A DNA stretch of 64,000 nucleotides from Flavobacterium johnsoniae UW101. Lineage in GTDB: Bacteria; Bacteroidota; Bacteroidia; Flavobacteriales; Flavobacteriaceae. The notes under the pieces are model-generated. The model made no database searches. It was not told where the DNA came from and was given only the letters and a program-made list of their open reading frames with translations. This document shows positions 1-6,438 of the stretch, one piece after another. The DNA lies in contig NC_009441.1 in the NCBI RefSeq assembly GCF_000016645.1, positions 4,340,001 through 4,404,000 on the forward strand. The letters run 5' to 3'. Position 1 is the first letter of the stretch, and every line of letters begins with the position of its first letter. Position numbers and translations under genes: made by a program.

Positions 1-426
1 TGCGTATGCTGAAGTGCTTTTCACATATCTCTTTTCTGGATTCTTAGCCCAGATTATAGGCGATCTGTACGCATCTATATGAATCCTCTGCGCATTTTTA
101 AAAATGTTCCAGAAGAAATACTGCTGGTCTCCGTATAATTTGACGATGTTTCTCAGGCTGTGCATGAGAATCGTTACCGTTATCTGGCCTCTTGATCTGC
201 TCTTTATCTTATCGGTCAGGTCATTGCCGATATTATCCTCGAACTCTTCGGCTATAACCAGCAGATAAAGATGGACATGCTTTTCTTTCTGAGCGGGCTT
301 CTGGAAAGGCTCATTAAAAGTATAACTGCTTTTCTTCTCTGCAAAACAGTAAATGCCAATTGGATCGATGTTCTGTGAAATAACTCGATAGATTAAATCG
401 GATGCGGTGTTTTGAATTGCTTTCAT
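1..426 (-). CDS. HEPN-type protein, 5' part only (runs off window)
   Basis: This is the N-terminal part of the protein encoded in full at 29877-30746; the two DNA copies are nearly identical and 30,308 bp apart. The downstream half, with the HEPN-like helical region, lies outside the window. In the intact copy translation starts at ATG (30744-30746), but here that codon is ACG (436-438), so I place the start at the fourth codon of the intact copy (426). Function is inferred only: NTase/HEPN-like proteins are often RNA-targeting effectors or antitoxins. It diverges from the XRE gene at 600. Confidence 0.7.
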   Translation of the reverse strand, partial: MKAIQNTASDLIYRVISQNIDPIGIYCFAEKKSSYTFNEPFQKPAQKEKHVHLYLLVIAEEFEDNIGNDLTDKIKSRSRGQITVTILMHSLRNIVKLYGDQQYFFWNIFKNAQRIHIDAYRSPIIWAKNPEKRYVKSTSAYA

Positions 427-486
427 AATTTTACTCGTTTTAGTTAATACTTGTCTGAAAAATTGTATTTTTGTTTAACACACAGG

Positions 487-537
487 CAAGTAAGCAATTA
501 CTTGTACCGTACGGCATCAAATTTTACCGTACCGTAC
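487..537. promoter_or_regulatory. Operator-like region of the HEPN/XRE divergent promoter
   Basis: The intergenic space holds a perfect 7-bp inverted repeat (487-493 and 498-504, CAAGTAA/TTACTTG) followed by three copies of TACCGTAC (505-512, 525-532, 530-537, the last two overlapping). The same arrangement is kept at 30795-30845. Position between a divergent XRE regulator and the HEPN operon suggests autoregulatory binding; this is inference. Confidence 0.5.
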
Positions 538-587
538 ATGAGATTTTTTGTATCATACATGAATCCCTCTTTTTTATTCTTAATTAT

Positions 588-595
588 TATCTTTG
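588..595 (+). promoter_or_regulatory. -7 box (TATCTTTG) of the XRE gene
   Basis: TATCTTTG matches the Bacteroidota TAnnTTTG -7 consensus. It ends only 4 nt before the ATG at 600, so transcription would begin at or just after that ATG. Either the mRNA is leaderless or translation begins at the internal ATG at 627. The same layout is present before the second copy at 30908. Confidence 0.45.
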
Positions 596-599
596 AGCT

Positions 600-1016
600 A
601 TGAGTACATTAACAAAACCAAACCACATGGGGCGCAAGATCAGCCGTATCCGTGAACTGAAAGACATGAAGCAGGAAGCACTCGCACAGGCTATGGGAAC
701 AAACCAGCAGACTGTTTCTATATTAGAAAATAGTGAAGAAATAGATGATGAAAAATTGGCAGAAGTAGCAAAAGCCTTAGGAGTAAGCGTGGAAGCAATA
801 AAAAATTTTTCTGATGAAGGCGTGATTAATTATTTCAACACTTTTAGTGACAACAGTATTAATCAAGGACCAATAGGCAACCAAAATATTTGTCATTTTA
901 ATCCTCTTGACAAACTAGTTGAAGTTTACGAAGAAAATAAAAAACTGTACGAAAGATTATTGAAATCTGAACAAGACAAAATTGAATATTTGGAAAAATT
1001 ACTAAAAGCCAAATAA
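600..1016 (+). CDS. XRE-family HTH regulator of the mobile element
   Basis: 138 aa. Residues about 10-70 form a Cro/CI-type helix-turn-helix (RELKDMKQEALAQAMG, then TNQQTVSILE); the C-terminal third is a charged helix probably used for oligomerisation. It differs from the protein at 30908-31324 by a single residue (A in place of K near position 54). It is divergent from the HEPN gene and convergent with an immunity-like cluster, from which a bidirectional terminator separates it. Probable role: element regulator acting on the operator-like repeats at 487-537. ATG 600 lies almost on the -7 box, so ATG 627 is an alternative start. Confidence 0.85.
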   Translation: MSTLTKPNHMGRKISRIRELKDMKQEALAQAMGTNQQTVSILENSEEIDDEKLAEVAKALGVSVEAIKNFSDEGVINYFNTFSDNSINQGPIGNQNICHFNPLDKLVEVYEENKKLYERLLKSEQDKIEYLEKLLKAK

Positions 1017-1046
1017 GCTTTTATAAAAGACATATTAATTCACACA

Positions 1047-1070
1047 AAAAGAGACTTTAGAGTCTCTTTT
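1047..1070. terminator. Bidirectional terminator
   Basis: Ten-bp perfect stem (AAAAGAGACT/AGTCTCTTTT) with TTAG loop and flanking A/T runs, between the convergent XRE gene and the immunity-like operon. An identical hairpin lies at 31355-31378. Confidence 0.85.
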
Positions 1071-1106
1071 CTGTTTTATAAAATTACAATTAAATATTCC
1101 GTCGCA

Positions 1107-1766
1107 TTATTTAATTCTTTCTGCGATAAATTCTTCCGCAATTATATATGGCTGTCTAAGATTAAAATCATTGGGGCTAACATCTTCATTGCCAAAAATT
1201 AGAATTTTAGCATTCGGTTTATCTGCATATCCCTTTTTTTCACCAACAAGTTCACTTTTTATTTGAAAGCCCATTTTATGTTTTTCACAAACTCGCAGTA
1301 TGGAATTCCCTAGAGACTTAGGTATTATGATTGTTCTCTTCGTATAATTTTGGTAGAATTGCTCATTATTCCAAAAGTATTCATTGACAGTAATCCAATT
1401 TCCAGTTTCTTTCTCCAGAGCACTACTGACATCTCCAATAAATTCATTGACATTCAATGGCGTACCTGTGATTTCACATTCAATTTCGCTTTCATGAAAG
1501 ATTAGCAATAGAGGATGATGCTGCAAAATTTTCATTTTAACATAAGGCAAAGTTAAGCTCCAAAAAAAACCGTCAAATTTTTCAGTATTTCTACATGATA
1601 ATTTCCACTCTTCATATTCAATAGGTATATCATAACTGTTCTGATTAATTGAAAGTATCATTTCTAAAGAACTAGTTGAAGTTTCAAATCGATAAGATTC
1701 AAGCTTCAAATCGCAATCATTATAAAACTTTTTATCATTGGTTTTTTTAAGAAGTTCTTCTATCAT
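1107..1766 (-). CDS. Hypothetical protein, immunity-cluster member
   Basis: 219 aa, cytosolic, no signal peptide or membrane segment, no catalytic motif that I recognise. A close homologue is at 31399-32058 in the second element. It is the last gene of a minus-strand run 4073-1107 that includes DUF4240-like and Imm26-like proteins. This context suggests a toxin-immunity or accessory stress role, but the family itself is unknown to me. Confidence 0.7.
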   Translation of the reverse strand: MIEELLKKTNDKKFYNDCDLKLESYRFETSTSSLEMILSINQNSYDIPIEYEEWKLSCRNTEKFDGFFWSLTLPYVKMKILQHHPLLLIFHESEIECEITGTPLNVNEFIGDVSSALEKETGNWITVNEYFWNNEQFYQNYTKRTIIIPKSLGNSILRVCEKHKMGFQIKSELVGEKKGYADKPNAKILIFGNEDVSPNDFNLRQPYIIAEEFIAERIK

Positions 1767-1796
1767 GTCATGTTTTTTAATAATTCCCCGTTTTAT

Positions 1797-2108
1797 TTAA
1801 GCATCAAATTCTGCATAATAAATAATTCTTTCGACCCTTTTAATATCTGTTTTGAATTCTTCTAGTTTTAGTAAATCTTCGTAAAAATCTTTTAAAACAA
1901 ACATTTCTAAGAAATAGTCAAATCCTGGGCATTTTTCTTCAGCTATTTCTATCGACTTCATTTCCATTTCTTCAAATGTCAATTTTAAAACTAAAGCTTC
2001 TGAATCTGGCTGGAATTTTCCATTTATTCTTTTAGCATAAATTGAATACATAGATTCCTCAGTATCCTTATAATCCATACAGTTTATAATTGCTTGGCTT
2101 AATATCAT
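1797..2108 (-). CDS. Small acidic hypothetical protein
   Basis: 103 aa, acidic, predicted alpha/beta, no signal peptide. Homologous to 32088-32399 and always upstream of the 219-aa protein gene, 30 nt away here, so the two are probably co-transcribed. Size, acidity and neighbours fit an immunity protein; nothing in the sequence proves it. Confidence 0.6.
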   Translation of the reverse strand: MILSQAIINCMDYKDTEESMYSIYAKRINGKFQPDSEALVLKLTFEEMEMKSIEIAEEKCPGFDYFLEMFVLKDFYEDLLKLEEFKTDIKRVERIIYYAEFDA

Positions 2109-2163
2109 ATTTTCTACGATGTTTGTTTTGTTTACTTCATTTCATATATATGGGCAGTTTTTT

Positions 2164-2820
2164 TCAATTAAAAAGCCTCCACAATTTAGGATAAGTTCTC
2201 GGTAGATCTTCCTCTTTCCAATCCACGCCTTTTGTTGGCGGTGCCACAAAATCATAGTCTAAACCTTTTAGAATTGCCACATCTCTTGGAAAGCTTTCAT
2301 CTTCCTCTTTTATGCCTGTCCTTATTTTATAGGCCGATGTCGCAACATACAGCAAACCTTCAAAATAAAAATCATCGTCTTGAGCAATTCTGTCTGACAA
2401 AAAATCAGGATTTCTAATAGTTCCCTTATAAATTTCTTCCCCTTTTCCAATTAGCCAACAGCGAAAATATATATAACTGTCATCAGACACATAATCTTCA
2501 ATAATTTTTTGAGCAGCCATTGTTTTAAAATCGTCAGCTTGGATAATGAGCTGTCTTAGAATTATTTCAAATTCAATAATTTGCTCAGGAGAATAAGCTG
2601 ATAATTTTTCAACAATAATTTTTTCCTTTTCTAATTTATCATTCTTGGAATTTGCAATTGAATAATCTATTATTTTCCAGAATTCATCCTTATCCATTTT
2701 ATCACTTTTTATAAATTCTAAAACTGTTTTATTGGATTTTTCTATGTCATTTTTATTTGTATGCTGGCATGAAATAATTGTAAACATTAGAAATACCACT
2801 ATGAACTTAACTTTTTTCAT
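2164..2820 (-). CDS. DUF4240-like lipoprotein
   Basis: 218 aa. A signal peptide with lipobox-like ending (FTIISC, Cys about residue 18) predicts a lipoprotein. The segment DEFWKIIDYSIANS followed by LEKEKIIVEKL and an EIILRQL helix matches my memory of the DUF4240 pattern (FWxxID ... L ... EI). A related copy is at 32449-33105. DUF4240 proteins commonly sit beside polymorphic toxins, so a periplasmic immunity role is possible. Confidence 0.65.
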   Translation of the reverse strand: MKKVKFIVVFLMFTIISCQHTNKNDIEKSNKTVLEFIKSDKMDKDEFWKIIDYSIANSKNDKLEKEKIIVEKLSAYSPEQIIEFEIILRQLIIQADDFKTMAAQKIIEDYVSDDSYIYFRCWLIGKGEEIYKGTIRNPDFLSDRIAQDDDFYFEGLLYVATSAYKIRTGIKEEDESFPRDVAILKGLDYDFVAPPTKGVDWKEEDLPRTYPKLWRLFN

Positions 2821-2849
2821 TCTTTTTTCTCAATAAAATCTTATGTAAT

Positions 2850-4073
2850 TCATTTTAAATTTTCTAAAATCTTCGAAGTTGATTCAATACCAGCTATCTT
2901 ACAGTTTTCATCGTAACTTAAATTTGAATTTAATCCAAATTCTGCCATAATTTCATTCTTTAACGTATCATTTTTTGGATTTCTTAAATCAAATTCAGTT
3001 TTGTAATATGGATCACGATTGAAATCAAAAACATTATTATTCTTAATCGTTTCAATAATATCGGTTTTGTAATAATGAGTGCTGAAACCGCAAGAATAAT
3101 ATCCGTAAGGATTTGACATAAATCTTGAAGCACTATCTTCAGGCAGGAAAATATTTTCCCCACTTATATATTTATTGAATTTAGTCAAAGGAAGTTCTTT
3201 ATGGATAAATCCCCATTGCAAAAAAACATTTGCACTTTCATAACTAATACTTCTACCATAAGAGATAGGGAACTCAAATTCACTATCTTCTAACTTTTTA
3301 TTTCCAATAATTTCATATTCTCCATAATGCAGATGATTGTCCATCATAAAATCAGACGGCAAGGCTGTCAAGTTTTCCAAAATTTTAATATCTATATTTT
3401 TCTTCGTTGAAATATATGGATACAACTTAACTAAAACAGGAGTTCCCATTAATAGAGTTAATCCGTGACTTTTTTCAAGGATATTATTTTTTCTCAGCTT
3501 AGTAATATCTAATAAAACTCTTCCAAAACTAAAATTTGTTCTATCAACTTTATATGCAAAAAAATCACCTGATTTATATTTTACATTTTGCTTATTAGCA
3601 TTTTTGAATTTACTGATCTCTCGTAAATGATTCTCGTCAGAATTATTTATGAAGTTTTCAATCCAATAGCTCAATTTATTTTCTTTCCTTTTTTTTCTGT
3701 CTTCCCAATAGCTCGAAAAAAAAGTCGTTTTAGTACTGTGATTGCCAATCCAGAAATCTCCGAAAACATTTAAGGAAACATATACGCCAATAGGAGTTTT
3801 TGTAGACAAAACTGAAGCAGTTAATTTCTGTTCCTTTCCTTTAGCTGTCTTCGGAACTAAAATCTCTCTATTTTTGGTTATTTCATTATACTGGGTCTCT
3901 ATGTACTGATTTGAAGTTGATATAATATGTCTTTTAATGATATTGTCTTCAAAATATAAAATACTTGGTTCGCGGTAAGTATCTCCTTTTAAAATCACTT
4001 TTTCCCAATTAGGTTTTATTTCTTCCAGCCCAAGATATTCTCTTTCCCTATTTGACAATTCAAAATTCATCAC
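2850..4073 (-). CDS. Imm26-like immunity protein (two-part)
   Basis: 407 aa, cytosolic. The middle (about residues 165-260) has KSGDFFAYKVDRTNFSFGRV and later HYGEYEIIGN, resembling the Imm26 fold signature (G-D-x-F-A ... FGRV). The N-terminal 150 residues and C-terminal tail are not recognised; the N-terminal part may be a second, related beta domain. Element B has other immunity-type genes in the same slot (33150-35312), so this is a variable cargo position between regulator and oriT. The start could also be Met2. Confidence 0.6.
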   Translation of the reverse strand: MMNFELSNREREYLGLEEIKPNWEKVILKGDTYREPSILYFEDNIIKRHIISTSNQYIETQYNEITKNREILVPKTAKGKEQKLTASVLSTKTPIGVYVSLNVFGDFWIGNHSTKTTFFSSYWEDRKKRKENKLSYWIENFINNSDENHLREISKFKNANKQNVKYKSGDFFAYKVDRTNFSFGRVLLDITKLRKNNILEKSHGLTLLMGTPVLVKLYPYISTKKNIDIKILENLTALPSDFMMDNHLHYGEYEIIGNKKLEDSEFEFPISYGRSISYESANVFLQWGFIHKELPLTKFNKYISGENIFLPEDSASRFMSNPYGYYSCGFSTHYYKTDIIETIKNNNVFDFNRDPYYKTEFDLRNPKNDTLKNEIMAEFGLNSNLSYDENCKIAGIESTSKILENLK

Positions 4074-4190
4074 GTTTTTAGTTTTAAGTAAAACAGCTTA
4101 CTATTAATTTATAAAACAACTAAAATAGTATTTTTAAAATCTCAAAATCAATAATTAAAGATATAAGTTTTCATTTTTTAACAGAAAAAA

Positions 4191-4315
4191 GCAAAGCAAG
4201 TTATTGGACACAGCCAGAGAAGTGCGCATAACATTTTTCTTCGTTCCTCAGAAAATGCCCTTCGGGACTTATAGCACTTCACCTGTCTGCCTGTCCAATT
4301 GAAGACTGCTTTCTT
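4191..4315 (+). other. Conserved inverted-repeat region upstream of oriT/mob
   Basis: Imperfect long inverted repeat: ATTGGACA (4203-4210) pairs with TGTCCAAT (4292-4299) and GAAGTGC (4219-4225) with GCACTTC (4274-4280). The segment is kept almost base for base at 35450-35575, although neighbouring genes have diverged. It may be part of the transfer origin, an accessory protein-binding site, or a structured leader RNA. Confidence 0.5.
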
Positions 4316-4464
4316 TTTTTCCTTTTTCTTTTTTAAGCATTTATCTATTGTAACAGCCTACAGCTATCATGACCATATTTTGCGCATGATACATTTAAAT
4401 ATTTTTCCTAAATTAGAAGCCTGCTTTTAAAAATCTCCAGAGATCACCTCGTTCCTGCGATCAG

Positions 4465-4499
4465 CAAGATGTACGGTTGTCTGACAACCGCCTATCTTG
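4465..4499 (+). other. oriT: Candidate oriT palindrome
   Basis: CAAGAT ... CGGTTGT / ACAACCG ... ATCTTG forms a two-part inverted repeat about 75 bp upstream of mobC. The same structure with compensating-type changes is at 35725-35759 before the second mobC. Inverted repeats just upstream of MobC/MobP relaxase genes are the usual place for oriT; the nick site itself cannot be located by eye. Confidence 0.65.
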
Positions 4500-4571
4500 C
4501 CACCCATTGCCTCGGAACTCGGCGGTGGAGAAATTTAAAAGAAGAGAGTTTGAAAACAATGAAAAGGGAAA

Positions 4572-4967
4572 ATGATGGAAAGAGAGAATTCAAACAGATC
4601 ACGCAGGATAACCCTGCGCCTGACAGAGAAAGAGTATGCAAAAATTGAAAGCCTGTTCAAGGCAAGCACGTGCAGAAAATTAAGCGATTATATTCGCAGA
4701 CACTTATTCTGCAGACCGATCACAAGCACTTACCGCAACCAGTCTTTGGACGATTTAATGGAAGAAACCGTCGTTCTCTCTTCAGAACTCCGTGCAATTG
4801 GAAACAACATCAATCAGATTGCTAGAAAAGTAAATACACTGAAAATGATTCCCGACTTCAAAGGGCATCTGTATCTGTTTGAAGTGCAGAGAAAAAAGCT
4901 TTCTGATAAAATGGAAGAAATTTCAAGCCACACCCAAAAAATATCGGAACAATGGTTGCAGTCATAA
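4572..4967 (+). CDS. mobC: MobC relaxosome protein
   Basis: 131 aa. The N-terminus (RRITLRLTEKEYAKIESLF) is a ribbon-helix-helix DNA-binding motif; the middle has the family signature LRAIGNNINQIARKVN. MobC proteins bind oriT and help the relaxase reach the nick site. It overlaps mobA by 16 nt, implying translational coupling. The second codon is also Met, so the start may be 4575. Homologue at 35832-36224. Confidence 0.9.
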   Translation: MMERENSNRSRRITLRLTEKEYAKIESLFKASTCRKLSDYIRRHLFCRPITSTYRNQSLDDLMEETVVLSSELRAIGNNINQIARKVNTLKMIPDFKGHLYLFEVQRKKLSDKMEEISSHTQKISEQWLQS

Positions 4968-6196
4968 AAACCAGCCGTTCCATAAACAGCATTCTGAATT
5001 ACAATGAAAACAAAGTTAAGGAAGGAGTTGCTGAGTGCATCAGTGCCGTGAACTATCCTCTTAAATTAGAGAATTTAAACTTTACCCATAAGCTGAACCG
5101 CTTTTTAAAACTGTCATCATTGAATCAAAATGCAAAGCGGAACAGCGTTCATATTTCACTCAACTTTGATCCTTCGGAAAATCATTCTAAAGAAAAGCTG
5201 ATTGAAATTGCAGAAACTTATATGGAAAAAATAGGTTTTGGAAGACAGCCCTATTTAGTGTATCAGCACCATGATGCAGGGCATCCGCACCTGCATTTGG
5301 TCACAAACAATATTCAAAGAGACGGGAAAAGAATTGATCTGCATCTGATAGGCGTTAAAAAATCAGAGACTGCAAGAAAAGAGATAGAAGAAATTTTCGG
5401 ACTGGTAAAAGCTGAAGGAAGAAAGCAGAAAAAAGATTTCTCTTTAAAGCCGATAGATGTAGGCAAAATTCAATACGGAAAGGTAGAGTCTAGGAAGGCG
5501 ATCAATTCAGTTTTAAACAAAATTCTATTTGAGTATAAATATTCTAGCCTGCCTGAACTCAATGCAGTTTTAAACCTTTACAATGTTCATGCCGACAGAG
5601 GAAGCGAAGAATCGAGAGTTTTTAAAAATTACGGACTTCTTTACAAGATACTTGACCAGAATTCAAAGCCGATTGGAGTGCCCATAAAAGCAAGCGAATT
5701 CTACAGCAGGCCTACCTTAAAATTTCTGGAAGGAAAGTTTAAAACTAATGAAGTGCAGAAAGAATCATCCAAAAGGCATGTAAAGAATGCCATAAAACTA
5801 GCTTTTATTCGTGAAAACATATTTTCGCCCGAAAAATTATCCAAGATATTGGAACAAGAAAGCATTCATATGATATTAAGAAAAAGCAATGAAGGACAGC
5901 TTTACGGAATAACCTATGTTGACCATAAAACCAGATCCGTCTTCAACGGAAGCAGTCTGGGGAAAGAATTCAGTGCAAAAGGAATTCAGGAGAGCTGTGC
6001 TATGAATATTCTTGAACTTGAAAGAAAGCATCAAAATTCTGTTTCAACAAATTCTGAGAATTTTCAAGATATTGAATCGAAAAAGTATGTAAAAGAAAAT
6101 CTTGTTGATATACTTTTTCGTGGGGAAAAAGTATATGATTATATTTCAGAACAAATCAAACGAACAAAAAGAAAAAAAATACATAGAAAAATATAA
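4952..6196 (+). CDS. mobA: MobA relaxase/mobilization nuclease
   Basis: 414 aa. Contains the relaxase motif III, HHDAGHPHLHLVTNN at about residues 106-120, whose histidines bind the metal, and a probable nucleophile Tyr17 in LNYNENK. The C-terminal half is variable and may contact DNA. It nicks oriT and pilots the strand; no type IV secretion genes occur in the window, so the element is probably mobilized in trans by a helper. Near-colinear paralogue at 36212-37456. Confidence 0.92.
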   Translation: MVAVIKTSRSINSILNYNENKVKEGVAECISAVNYPLKLENLNFTHKLNRFLKLSSLNQNAKRNSVHISLNFDPSENHSKEKLIEIAETYMEKIGFGRQPYLVYQHHDAGHPHLHLVTNNIQRDGKRIDLHLIGVKKSETARKEIEEIFGLVKAEGRKQKKDFSLKPIDVGKIQYGKVESRKAINSVLNKILFEYKYSSLPELNAVLNLYNVHADRGSEESRVFKNYGLLYKILDQNSKPIGVPIKASEFYSRPTLKFLEGKFKTNEVQKESSKRHVKNAIKLAFIRENIFSPEKLSKILEQESIHMILRKSNEGQLYGITYVDHKTRSVFNGSSLGKEFSAKGIQESCAMNILELERKHQNSVSTNSENFQDIESKKYVKENLVDILFRGEKVYDYISEQIKRTKRKKIHRKI

Positions 6197-6206
6197 AATC
6201 TTTAAT

Positions 6207-6250
6207 TACGGAAAACCGTATTTATATGACAATTTATAGTATTAATTTTA
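6207..6250 (+). promoter_or_regulatory. Palindromic activator-type site 1 plus -7 box
   Basis: TACGGAAAACCGTA (6207-6220) is followed after 22 nt by TAATTTTA (6243-6250), one mismatch from TAnnTTTG. The same palindrome and spacing recur at 23355-23398, 43320-43363 and 44535-44578. Here it faces the Gabija-type operon beginning at 6439. Confidence 0.5.
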
Positions 6251-6274
6251 TTTTAAAATAACCAATATTAAAAT

Positions 6275-6384
6275 TTTAATAACAAGTATAAATACTTGTT
6301 ATTAAAGATTTCAATTGAGATATATTTGAGCGAATTCATGCTTGCAAGAGCATGAGTAAAAATGAATATTCTAATGACATCTCA
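6275..6384 (+). promoter_or_regulatory. Structured leader upstream of the Gabija-type operon
   Basis: Three nested or tandem inverted repeats: a perfect 14-bp stem (6275-6288 with 6293-6306, loop TAAA), a 6-bp stem CATGCT/AGCATG (6337-6342 with 6349-6354), and TGAGAT (6316-6321) with ATCTCA (6379-6384) enclosing it. The layout could be an attenuator, an operator or a small structured RNA. No open reading frame fills this 242-bp gap. Confidence 0.4.
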
Positions 6385-6438
6385 GTAATATTATTTAATA
6401 TTACCTTATTACAGTAACTTATAATAATATATTTTTTT

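Noticed and set aside
4374..4420. Phage or plasmid replication origin near mob
   Set aside because: The region is AT-rich, but I see no iterons or DnaA-type boxes; only oriT-like inverted repeats are supported.
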